Of a stretch of 64,000 nucleotides of DNA, positions 1 to 10,804 are shown piece after piece. Under the pieces are notes generated by a model. The model had not been told where the DNA came from. It saw only the letters and a list, made by a program, of their open reading frames with translations, and did not search any database. A program made the translations under genes and the position numbers. Numbering within the stretch: position 1 is the first letter of the stretch; each line of letters opens with the position of its first letter. Source of the stretch: Petrosia ficiformis (Eukaryota; Porifera; Demospongiae; Haplosclerida; Petrosiidae); assembly GCA_947044365.1 (NCBI GenBank), contig OX345639.1, forward strand, positions 5,584,444 through 5,648,443. Direction: 5' to 3'.

Positions 1-450
1 ATTGGTAGGAGTGGTAAAATCTCTTCAACAGCTCCTCGCAAAGACACAATATTCATTCCAGCTGGTGGTTATGTGGTGGTTTATATCAAGTCTGATAATC
101 CAGGGTACTGGTATTTACATTGTCACATTGAGGTACACCAGCTTCAAGGTATGGCTATCATTATAAATGAAGCAGAAGATGAACAATTTCCAGTACCTAG
201 TGGAACAGACATTTGTGGGAACTTCACATGGTCTTTAGATGAGTTTTACGAAGCCTTGGCTGCCACTCCCGGTAGTAGACAAACAGTAGATGATGATGAT
301 GATGATGATATTGATGCACTTACACTAGGATTAGGTGTGGGACTGGGAAGTGGTTTGTTGCTGTCATTGATTGCAAATGTCGTCCTTTTCATACTCTTCC
401 TTTGTTGCTGTTGTTTAGGATATAAACAAAACAAGACATCTGGTGCATAA
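1..450 (+). CDS. Laccase-like multicopper oxidase, C-terminal part (5' end outside window)
   Basis: The reading frame is open from the first base and ends at the stop at 448-450. It carries the last copper-binding motif of multicopper oxidases, [12 protein letters not shown] (about 118-153), which supplies ligands to the type 1 and trinuclear copper sites. A run of seven aspartates follows, then a Gly-Leu-rich hydrophobic helix ending in a Cys cluster (about 320-415). This implies an extracellular oxidase anchored by a C-terminal membrane segment, unlike typical secreted fungal laccases. Family members oxidise phenols or metals and reduce O2 to water. The substrate here is unknown. The segment is nearly identical to the two copies at 4827-7290 and 7711-10167, so it belongs to a recent cluster. 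No frame break is visible in this part; the upstream part is not in the window. Confidence 0.88.
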   Translation: MGRSGKISSTAPRKDTIFIPAGGYVVVYIKSDNPGYWYLHCHIEVHQLQGMAIIINEAEDEQFPVPSGTDICGNFTWSLDEFYEALAATPGSRQTVDDDDDDDIDALTLGLGVGLGSGLLLSLIANVVLFILFLCCCCLGYKQNKTSGA

Positions 451-1087
451 GTATATAAACAAAGGAACCCTTTTAACCGCACTTTTGAACTCTTTTAACT
501 ATAGTGGATATTAGTATTCTTATAGGATTCCACAACTTTAGAGTGTGGTTAAGTACATATATAATACTCTACTAGGATTATATTTTCTCTGTAGGTACCA
601 TTTAGTAATACCTTTTTTTGTAAACTTTAGTATAAATTTTTTTAAATAAAAAAAATTTGATATATTGTAATACAATTTTTTGCTACACTTTTTGCCCTGG
701 CAAGAATATTAGGATTATGTTCTGTAAAGTGTTGGAATAAAATAGGATAGAAACAACATCTAGTAAGATCTAATTAAAGTTCTTCAGTCGTGCAAATCTG
801 TATATTATATCAAAACCAAAAAAGTATTCAAACAAGGTGAGGACAGTACCTGAACAACAAAATTAAATTAACAAACTTCCACCACATAGCAATCCTACAT
901 AAGCATAACTAGAGTAGAAATTATTCTTGCTATGTGGAACTTATTAATTTAATTTTTGCTCAGGTATCCATTCTGACCTTGTTTGCATACTTTTTTGGTT
1001 TTGATGTATCATACATCCTTACATGCTCTTTCACTTTTGTTTTATTATACTTTATAAACTTATACATACATACATACATTTATATAC
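451..1087. other. Spacer: laccase 3' flank with an inverted-repeat element
   Basis: Follows the laccase stop. AATAAA-like poly(A) signals lie at about 646 and 735. At 847-966 two arms (about 847-892 and 927-966) are imperfect reverse complements that begin TACCTGA and end with a matching CAGGTA, a MITE-like hairpin. I see no coding exon here, including no continuation of the PNPT1 exons that end at 1088. Confidence 0.55.
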
Positions 1088-2691
1088 CTGAGTATCATAA
1101 GCATAGCCTTCTAAAAATAGAGGTCTTATTGATCTATCTAAAAGAGAAAATTTCATAAAGGTATGCAATTATGATTGATTTGATTTACCGATGCATCTAC
1201 TAATTAGAACTTCCCTGTCTGTTGATCTAAGCTCTCTTCTGAAAAAGTTGTGAGGTATCCTACCAGCAGCTGAAGCCCTTTCTCTATAATCCACCTGTAG
1301 AAATGGAAAACTGAATTCATTATAGATATGTCAATAAAACGTCACCATACAGTAACAGAAACAGTAATTAACCTTATCACTACTATCAGTACAGTCAGTA
1401 ACTACTGTCTCACTATTGTGGTACAAGTACACCAATTACTGTCAAAACTACTACTAAGTGTGGAAATGAACTACTACTGTGTACTGTACGGTGACTTTTT
1501 ATTAACATATATCATATTATATATCCTACCATTAGAAGTACTATATCCAAAATACACACTAAATGATTAATATGTTATGTATTGGAGTGTGGTATCACAC
1601 TTTTTATGTTTTATATTTAATGAACTTCCAATTCACTTGTAATTCTGGTACAAATCAGTTGTGTTTCCATGTATTCTTTTGGCACCAGAAGTCTTGCGAA
1701 ATGGTAATCTCGAGTTATAAAAATTCTCATAATGCTATAACCGAAATTATTTCAGAAAAGCCTGTATTTTCTTTTGATCCTTGCATTGAAGTCTGTTGGT
1801 GTCTTATGAAAGTTCCAGAAATTTTGGGACTACAGAGACACACAAAACAATTACAGTAACCCTCCGCTCTGCCTACAAAGGTAAGGGTTAGTTAGTGATG
1901 TACGTGACAGTCAGATTATCAGTATCGGTAAATATCAGAAATTACTATTGGATGCTGATTATCAGTAAAAATTTGTCCTCATACTGACTGACAAAAAAAT
2001 TATATATTCTGCTCACTATATGTCATAATTATGACGACATATTCTACAATATTAATTAAATATTGGTTAGGTCATAAATTACAACACTTACTATCAATGG
2101 TGTCCATGATGTATTTTCACGAGGAGACTTCTTGCTAACAGCAGTCACCATTACAGTTGTATTACCAGACTAATGAAGGAAAAATAGTGGATAATTATTC
2201 ATTTTGGGCCCATATAGGTCATGTAGAAAGAACAGCATTTTGAGTGGGTGTGTCCTCAATCCTGGGTATAGGGTATCGGTTAAAGAAAGAGTAGGGTTTT
2301 AATCCATGTCATTTACCACACCTACTCAAGGTGCCATTCTTCATTCTTGATCGAGGCCTAAGGATTCTTCCACTCCTAACTACATAATTAAAGTCAATGC
2401 TTATAATTACATGCTTACGATCGGTTTGTCTGCCTATACGAGTCTATTTGACAAATGATCACAAATCTGCAATTCATTAATCAATCAGTAATCAACTTAC
2501 TTGTACAACAGCTGCTCCATCAGCTAGTTTGGCATATTTTCCAGAATAAAATGTGTTTTGTCTACAAACAATTAAGATAGTAAATAAATCAAAAACGCTA
2601 TAATCAGCCTCACTTTCCCCCTATAGTAGCTCTTACGGAGGACATATTATCTCCATAGCCTCTTCTTGCCTGCACAGTAGCCCAACATTGC
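1088..2691 (-). CDS. PNPT1: PNPT1 (mitochondrial polynucleotide phosphorylase), N-terminal exons only
   Basis: Five exons on the minus strand join in phase with GT-AG sites: 2691-2637, 2561-2501, 2169-2092, 1294-1189 and 1137-1088. The product matches the start of the first RNase PH domain of PNPase: FYSGKYAKLADGAAVVQ, then SGNTTVMVTAVSKKSP, VDYRERASAAGRIP and DRSIRPLF. PNPase is a phosphorolytic 3'-5' exoribonuclease and RNA importer of mitochondria. The first exon has an in-frame ATG but no obvious mitochondrial presequence, so a further 5' exon may exist. After 1088 no next exon (expected motif NLLAVDG) is seen before the laccase gene on the other strand, so about 600 residues are missing. 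It is either a truncated copy or a live gene whose intron contains the laccase copy. Identity of the exons is fairly sure; status as a working gene is not. Confidence 0.72.
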
Positions 2692-2792
2692 CTAAAAAGT
2701 AATAACGAACGTTTGATAGTGAGTAAACTCATTGCCTTGTGTACAACAACACGTGGGTACTGGAGTAAACCCGCCTCCTTCCAGGACTACGT

Positions 2793-2918
2793 ACAGTCGA
2801 TTGCAGTTGCGTTTGAACATTGCGGATTGCGTGCACGCAAACCGCAATGTTCAAACGCTTTACATTGTGTATGTTAAAACGCAATCCGCAATGTTCAAAC
2901 GCAACTGCAATCGACTGT
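2793..2918. repeat. Perfect 40-bp inverted repeat with 46-nt spacer
   Basis: Left arm 2793-2832 and right arm 2879-2918 are exact reverse complements over 40 bases. The spacer contains a further partial copy of the arm core (2836-2858, centred on CCGCAATGTTCAAACGC). The CG-containing arms stand out from AT-rich surroundings. Probably a young hairpin-type MITE or a recent palindromic duplication. Confidence 0.85.
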
Positions 2919-2935
2919 ATGTCTATTGCGGATAG

Positions 2936-3075
2936 CAAATATAAGTGTCCTGATTATAGGGGTGTCCTTATTTCAGGGGTGAATTTACATTATAAAACAC
3001 ACAGTTTGGGACATTTGTAAGTCTCCTTAATACAGAGGTGTCCTCATTTCAGTATAGAGGGGTTTCACTGTAGTA
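2936..3075. repeat. Dispersed repeat, GGTGTCCTCATTTCAG family
   Basis: Contains several variants of AGTGTCC...AGGGGTGTCCT.ATTTCAG and ends GGGTTTCACTGTAG. A shorter copy with the same order of motifs occurs at about 27550-27632 inside the CHAC2 gene, so it is an interspersed family rather than a local repeat. Confidence 0.65.
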
Positions 3076-3330
3076 CTACGTAGATATAGTAGTCTCTGCA
3101 TATAGGATAGGCCTAAGCCTAGGGTCCAATCCGGATACGGGTATAGGCGTAGCATAATTATTACTTAACACCACCTTCAGTGGATTAATCTAGGCATTGT
3201 ATGTATGTATGTATGTATGTGTGTATGTATATACATAGGTATGTATGTATTTATGTTGTATGTATGTATGTACATGACAAAAGACCTATTAAATTAATGT
3301 ATAAGATAATTAATAAGATTCCGGGTACTT

Positions 3331-3605
3331 TGTCTCGCACAATAACAAGATGTTGTTACAACTGATGATATCAGAGTCCAGCCCCGTTTCCAGTACTACT
3401 CCCTTGTCTCGCACAATAACAAGATGTTGTTACAACTGATGATATCAGAGTCCAGCCCCGTTTCCAGTACTACTCCCTTGTCTTGCACAATAACAAGATG
3501 TTGTTACAACTGATGATATCAGAGTCCGGCCCCGTTTCCAGTACTACTCCATAACAAGATGTAGTTACAACTGATGATATCAGAGTCCAGCCCTGTTTCC
3601 AGTAC
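3331..3605. repeat. Tandem repeat, 74-bp unit, about 3.7 copies
   Basis: The motif TGTCTCGCACAATAAC starts at 3331 and 3405, and a variant starts at 3479, giving a 74-bp period. The last copy has lost its first part but keeps the GATATCAGAGTCCAGCCC core. Copies differ by only a few substitutions. Confidence 0.85.
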
Positions 3606-4826
3606 CATGCATATGCAAATCTACCTCACAAAGTCTTCATAATTTGTTAGTTCTATTATTAGTGTACCTAAATTTCGAAATAATATTATATTTTACTGAG
3701 CACACCTATCTACTATAGCTACGTATCCGCAATAATGTAAAGATAATTGGTATGCCTGAATGGTGGACACATGTATAATTATATATGTTCCAAATCTGTT
3801 TTATTGCTTTGTATTACAAAATACAATCTTTTTATTATTCAATGATGTTTTGAACTGTTCCCAAAATATACATGTGTTGTGTCTATACAAAACAAATCAA
3901 ATAGCAATACATAATTATGGAGCAGGTCAAACTGGTAATTGCAATGCAACAGGTGAAATTGCTACTGGTGAATAGATAACGTTAGAAACACCCTTCATTC
4001 ACTACTGTGTAACCACAGAGAAGGTAAATTAATGCTAATCAAATTATGTCAAGTACATGATTATACAGATGAATTCTCCGAATCATGTAATTCAGTAGTG
4101 TATATAGTTCTGAGAAGTCTATTCAAATTCACAATGATCTCACTATAATTCTGATGACTGTGTATAGTATGTATAATTAAAAACCAAAGAATAGCAAATT
4201 CTGGATTTATACCTATATAGATGCTAAAGTGACCAAGACTATAACCACACCTAAAATCTGTTTCTTCTTGACAATAGATAGACCATGCCATGTTTACAAT
4301 TCCCAAAATCCCTTTTCCATATGAACACAACATGTTTCATAGACGTATGATAAATGAAATTTACGACATATCTACTTACGTACATCGTATCAGGATTGGC
4401 ACCAATAAATTAATTATCATTACCGTTACTCCAAGCCATAATTAGCAACATATACCATTACTGCTACCAATCATAAATATTCATCATCATAATTCACTGA
4501 AATTAAATGCCCGTACAAATGATTACTAATGAATACAGCAAAATCATAATATGATCTGAATAGAAACCTTAAACTGAAGCAGCAGTGAAATTGCTAAATA
4601 ATTGATTAAAGATTATATGGTTAGTGAGTTACTCAAGTAAAGATGTCAGCCTATAGTAAATTACTCCTCTTAAGAGTGTATACAATGAAGGTTAATTATG
4701 TATGAATTACTTGATCAAAATTAGTTCCATTGTTTTTAATGTATATATAATTACTCAATTCAATGTAGTGTCATTTCTCCAACCCTCCAACTGAGGTACA
4801 TCTTTTATTGGGGGTGTTTCAATATT

Positions 4827-7290
4827 ATGGTAGCTCTTCAACAAGTTGCAGTTATTGCTACTCTTCTGATGGTCTTTGTACCTCTTCAAATCTTTGGTCA
4901 GGTTTTGTATGCAGTACCTTGTGATTATACAACACCATCCTGTGAATGTCCTCTTCAGTTTGAGAATGGAACAGTTATAGATGTGTGCAAGTTTGAATTC
5001 ATTATTACACTCCAGCATACCTTTACACGCTATGAAGTTAACACAACAATTAACACAGTAGCCACTGGAGGTCAGTTGTGGATCATTAATCCTGATACAG
5101 GAAAGTTTGAACCACATGACAATAATGATATCGGTACTTGCGAAAATTGTACAGAGCCTTTTGCAGTTGATGGATACACCTACAGAATTTTCATAGCTAT
5201 CAATGGACATATACCATCTCCCACAATTATTGTTAATCATAACCAGATTGTAAGTGTGAATGTTTACAACACTCTACTTGATGATGTTGTGTCAATCCAT
5301 TGGCATGGACTGGACCAGAGAGACACAAATTTCATGGATGGAGTGCAACATGTTACACAGTGCGGTGCTGCTCCACAATCTAGTTTCAGGTACATCTTTC
5401 AGGCTATAAACAATGGTACTTATTGGTACCATTCACACACTGGAGCTCAGAGAACTGATGGATTGTTTGGATCTCTCATTATTAAAGAGAGTCCAGCTCT
5501 CATTGCAAGAGCTAAAAATCAAACTGGTGTGGGAGATTTTGAAGATCAACCTGAAAGCCATACACTATCACTTATGGACTGGCAGTTGAAACCTTCAATC
5601 GAGTTATTTAGTGAACTTGTGTCAGGAATAAGATTCTATGATACCAATCAAGTACCAACTCGTTCAGATATACAATATGCTAGTACAACATCGCAAGATG
5701 GTGGAAGTGTTGGTCCAGTATCCTTTTGGTCAGGATTGATCAATGGTAAAGGAAGACATGAAAGTGTTTCTTACATTCAATCTCGTCTTAGTATCTTCAC
5801 AGTGTCACCTGGTAAACAATATCGATTTCGTCTAGTAGGAGCTCAGTTTGTTTATGCTTATCATGTGTCGATTGCTGGACACAAGCTAAAAGTGTTTGCA
5901 ATGGATGGTACTTTAGTAAAACCAAAAGAAGTAGACTTCATTATAATCCATGCTGGAGAGCGATATGACTTCCTCTTGGAGACAAAAACAGCAGACGAAT
6001 TACTCGATGGCATGAATTCATTTCCGCATATGGGGTAGGACATTAGAAGCAGAGACTCCTCATTTTGTTGAAGCAATTCTCCATTATGACACAGAACCAG
6101 AACCAGATTCTACAGAATATGAGGAAATCTTTAACATGTATTCAATTACTGGTGGTGGAAGCTGCACAATTGATAATACTTGTGAAACTGACTATGTAAC
6201 CACAACATGTACATCTGACAATACTTGTTTAGCTCTCAACTGTCCATTCAGAAATTATCCCTCCACCACCCACATAGACTGTATACGTGTCAATGAACTA
6301 GAATTACTTTTTCCTTTAGAAGAAAGTGAGTTACCTGATGTTCAAGTAGGTGAAGAAGAAAGTTATTCTAAATTTTGCATTTGGTGGAAGTGGTTCTAGT
6401 GCTTCAATCAATGCTCGTACTCATGTCCTTCCATCATCACCACTAACTATACTCAATAATTCAGGTTTGGCTGCTATAGAAGAGGCAGAATTCTGTAAAA
6501 ACTTGAACGTCAGTAGTCAATGTGATGACAATCCGAATTTAGTTGTAAATCCAGGTTGTGTGTTCAGAAAATTCCATATAATCGCTCGATTCAAATGGTG
6601 TTCTCAGCTATTGGTCCAGATTTAGATCCAACAACTGCGCAAAACTTTTTTGCCGCTTCTCATCCCATTCATCTTCATGGCCATCAGTTCCATGTTGTAG
6701 ATATACAATTTGGAGAATATAACATTACTACTGGTGCGTTGACAAGAGGTAACGATTCTATAGCATGTGGAGGTACTAATGTTTGTACCAATCCATCCTG
6801 GGCTCCAGGAAAAGATTATTCTATTGGTAGGAGTGGGAAAATCTCTGCAACAGCTCCTCGCAAAGACACTGTAATCGTTCCAGCTGGTGGTTATGTGGTG
6901 GTTTATTTCAAGGCTGATAATCCAGGGTACTGGTATTTACATTGCCATATTGAGGTACACCAGCTTCAAGGTATGGCTCTCATTATAGCTGAAGCAGAAG
7001 ATGAACTATTGCCTGCTCCTAGTGGGATGGATAACTGTGGGAACTTCACATGGTCTTTAGAGGACTATTATTCATACATATTTCAGAATGTCACCACTGA
7101 GTATACCCAAGAACTGGAAGATGATGATGATAGTGATGATGATCATAATAGGCTTGCACTAGGGTTAGGTGTGGGACTGGGAAGTGGTTTGTTGCTGTCA
7201 CTGATTGCAAATGTCATTCGCTTTTTCTGTGTTGCTGTTGCATTCAACACGATCCAAATAGGAAAGGAGGTGCACGTGCATAAGTGTTAA
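4827..7290 (+). pseudogene. Laccase-like multicopper oxidase, copy 2, broken by three indels
   Basis: Starts with a signal-peptide-like segment (MVALQQVAVIATLL...) and a Cys-rich N-terminus. Copper motifs are recognisable: HWHGL at residue 158, WYHSHTG, then [12 protein letters not shown] and [12 protein letters not shown] in the third domain. An Asp-rich linker and a C-terminal hydrophobic helix follow. Compared with the minus-strand copy the frame breaks three times: one extra base near 6032-6035 (stop at 6036), two bases missing near 6355-6365, and ten bases missing near 6560-6566. The frames run 4827-6038, about 6040-6360, about 6362-6560, then 6556-7290. Splicing cannot explain these, because the flanks align collinearly with the intronless copy. 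The domains are otherwise well preserved, so inactivation looks recent. Assembly error is the main alternative. Confidence 0.85.
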
Positions 7291-7710
7291 AGTGTTTGAA
7301 CTATGCTGATAATAATTTGTATTTTCTTTTTTTTTTAAATTATGTTTTTCCCTTGTTTTGAATTCAATTTTAAGTGTATTCCCTTCTCTTAGAATTAATT
7401 TGGCTCATTATTATAATATTTTGAATATTTTTGACAGAATAAAAAAAAATTGTATTGTTGGATTTTGGAAAATGTTTGTTAGAACTTTTACTGGCTAAAG
7501 TATGCTTGTATCTATCACAACAATCCTGAAAAGATTCGAATTAAAAACTTTCATTTTATAAAATTATAGACTAGATACATAAAAAAAAAACAGTTTTGGG
7601 CAAATAGCAAAATTAACAAACGAATAATTCCCAAGTAGAAATCATGAAAGGAAAACATTAAATTTAAAAGTTCAAAAGTGCAGTTTCAAACAGTTTGTGT
7701 TTTTACAGAT
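7291..7710. other. 420-bp gap between the tail-to-tail laccase copies
   Basis: AT-rich, with T and A runs and possible poly(A) signals for both genes (AATAAAAA near 7438 on plus). It forms the centre of a large inverted repeat made of the two laccase copies. No coding sequence seen. Confidence 0.55.
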
Positions 7711-10167
7711 TTAACTATGCACCAGAAATCTTATTTGGATCATGTTTAATACAACAACAACATAGAAAGAGTATGAAATGACATTTGCAATCAACGACAG
7801 TAGCAAACCAGTTCCCAATCCCACACCTAACCCTAGTGCAAGCGTATTAATATCATCATCATCTTCTACTACTTCGTTGTTTTGAGGGGTGGCACTGAGA
7901 GCTTGATAAAACTCCTCCAGAGTCCAGTCGAAATTCCCACATATGTCCATCCCACTAGGAGCAGGAAAGTGTTGGTCTTCTGCCTCGTCTATAATGACAG
8001 CCATACCTCCAAGCAGGTGTTCCTCGATATGACAGTGCAAATACCAGTACCCTGGATTATCAGACTTGAAATAAACCACCACATGACCACCAGCAGGAAG
8101 GAATACTGTGTCTTTGCGTGGAGATGTTGGTGAGATTTTTCCACTCCTACCAATAGAATAATCTTTTCCCTCTGCCCATGATGGATTGGTACAAACATTA
8201 GTCCCTCCACATTCTATAGAATCATTACCTCTTATCAATATTCCTTCTTCACTATATTCTCCAAATTGTATGTCTACAACATGGAACTGATGACCATGAA
8301 AATGAATTGGATGAGAAAATCCAAATGCATTTAGAGCAGTCAATGGATTTAAATCGGGTCCAACAGCTGAAAACACCATTTGAATCGAGTGATTGTATGG
8401 AATTTTCAATACGTGTGTACACACACAAGCTGGATCTGATATTGATGGTGTCGTATTGTCATCACACTGACTAGTGACTTTCAAGTCTTTACAGAATTCG
8501 TTCTCTTCTATAACAGCCAAGCCTGAACTGTTGAGTACAGTCAGAGGTGATGACGGAAGCAAATGACTACGAGCGTTGATTACACTGGTACCACTTCCAC
8601 CAAATGCAAAGTTCAGGATAATAGTATCTTCTTCACCTACTTGAACATCAGGTAAATCACTCTCTTCTATAGGAAAAAGCAATTCTAGTTCATTGACATG
8701 TATACAGTCTATATTAAAAGTAGAAGGATAATTTTTGAAAGGACAGTTGAGAGCTAAACAAATATTGTCAGATGTGCATGTCGTGTTTACATAATCAGTT
8801 TCACAACTATTATCAATTGTGCAGCTTTCACTACCAGTTGAGTATGCATTAAAGACATTCTCATATTCAGTGGAATCTGGTTCTGGTGTAGTGTCATAAT
8901 GAAGTATAGCCTCAACAATATGAACATCTGGTATAGATGTTTCTAATGTCCTACCCCATATGGGGAATGAACTATTACCATCGGATATTTTATCTGCTGT
9001 TTTTGTCTCTAGAAGGAAGTCGTATCACTCTCCAGCATGGAATATAATAAAGTCTACTTCTTTTGGTTTGACTAAGGTACCATCCATTGCAAACACTTTT
9101 AACTTGTGTCCAGCAATTGATACACGATAAGCATACATAAACTGAGCTCCTACTAGACGAAATCGATATTGTTTACCAGGTGACACCGTGAAGATACTAA
9201 GACGAGATTGAGTGTAATCAACACTTTCATGTCTGCCTTTCCCATTGATTAATCCTGACCAGTAAGATATTGTACCAACATTTGTACCATCTTGTGATGT
9301 TGTAAAAATAAATCCTTTGTCTGATGGAGTTGGTACTTTGACAGTGTCATAGAATCGGACTATTGATTGAAGTTCTATGAAAAGGTCAATTGAGCGTTTA
9401 AATTGCCAGTCCAGAAATGATAGTGTATGTTTATCAGGTTGATCTATAAAATCTCCCACTTCAGATATATTTTTAGCCTTTTTGATGAGATCTGGACTCT
9501 CTTTAATTATGAGAGCCCCAAAGAGTCCATCAGTTCTCTGAGCTCCAGTGTGTGAATGGTACCAATAAGTACCAGTGTTTGCAGCCTGAAAGATGTACCT
9601 GAAACTAGACTGTGGAGTAGCACCGCACTGTGTAACATGTTCCACTCCATCCATGAAGTTTGTTTTCCTCTGGTCCAGTCCATGCCAATGGATTGACACA
9701 ATATCATCTGTAAGACGATTATCAATATTTACACTTATAATTTGGTTGTAGTTAACTATAAGTGTAGGTCCTGGTATACGTCCATTAATAGCTATGAAGG
9801 TCCTGAACGTGTATCCATCAACTGCAAAAGGTTCAGTACATTCTGTGCTATTTATAGGCACACTAGCGTTACAAGCGGACCCAAAAGGATGTGGTTCAAA
9901 CTCTCCTGTTTGATTGTTAATGATCCACAAACGACCTACATAGTCTACTTGGTCATTTTCGGTGTTAACACGATAGCGTGTAAAGGTATTGTGGAGAGTT
10001 ATTTCAAATTCAAACTCACACACCTCTATACCTGTTCCATTCTCAAACTGGAGAGGACATTCACAGGAAGGTGTTGAATAATCACATGGTACCTTATAGA
10101 TAACCTTACCAAAGACTTGAAGAGGTACAAAGAGCATCACAATAGCAACATGTTGTAGAACAGCCAT
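7711..10167 (-). pseudogene. Laccase-like multicopper oxidase, copy 3, one in-frame TGA
   Basis: A single uninterrupted frame of 819 codons runs from ATG at 10167 to the stop at 7711, except for TGA at 9027-9025 (codon 381). There copy 2 has CGA (Arg) in the context HAGERYDF. All copper motifs are present on both sides of the stop: HWHGL, WYHSHTG, HPIHFHGHQFHV and HCHIEEHLLGGM. An Asp-rich linker and a C-terminal membrane helix follow, although the last residues after the helix are out of register with copy 1. No introns. The C-to-T change at a CpG is the commonest kind of point mutation. It may be a young pseudogene, a polymorphic null allele, a sequencing error, or less likely a readthrough site. 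If read through, the product would have 818 residues. Confidence 0.83.
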
Positions 10168-10195
10168 CTTGTTAACTGGGCATATAGAAGACAGG

Positions 10196-10244
<49 letters not shown>

Positions 10245-10804
10245 CTTACCAAAGAATTGGTACTGATTTACCTGCCAAACTACAGAGATATATATATACT
10301 CACTTGGTAACCATAGTGACACAACTATGAATTTGAAAAAAATGTGCATTCTGTGTAATTACTCATGTCTGTGATAACATGTTGTGGGAGGAAATTGAAT
10401 GTAATTCATTTCCTCCTATGTCACAACTTTGAATGTGCTATGTTTGCGTAATCATGGTTTCCAAATAGTGCCCTCCAATCAGTGTTTAACCTATTTATAC
10501 AAAAATAAAAAAGATGTAGGGACTAGGGACATCAAACTCCAAAAAAATATGCAAACAAGGCCGGGATGGCACTAACACAGGAGGTTAACATAGGACCCTA
10601 AATTAAACAAACCACTTCTACATAAGTACCTACACCATTTAATAAAAAAAGGGCACTTACAGAAATAAGTTCTAATACAGTATATATAACTACAACTCAC
10701 AAATTCTATATAAGAAATGAGTACACGAAATATTATATTTACACTATCTAGTTTGCATATATAGCTATTGTTAAGACATTATTACAAACAATAATAATTA
10801 CTCA
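10168..10804. other. Spacer between laccase copy 3 and INCENP 3' end
   Basis: Contains the upstream region of laccase copy 3, a TA microsatellite at about 10200-10240 immediately 5' of its ATG, and AT-rich sequence that includes the INCENP 3' flank. No coding exon recognised. Confidence 0.5.

Larger units (their letters stand above)
2692..4826. other. Intergenic region between PNPT1 exons and laccase copy 2
   Basis: No supportable coding exon. The open frames here are short and lack family features. It holds a perfect 40-bp inverted repeat (2793-2918), a copy of a dispersed repeat (about 2936-3075), TATG microsatellite tracts (3199-3272) and a 74-bp tandem array (3331-3605). The laccase promoter should lie in its last few hundred bases, but I see no certain element. 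Confidence 0.5.

Noticed and set aside
1563..1859. 98-residue plus-strand frame
   Set aside because: No family features, and it overlaps an intron of the PNPT1 exons on the other strand; likely chance.
4061..4333. 90-residue minus-strand frame
   Set aside because: Even AT-rich composition, no motif, no splice partners found.
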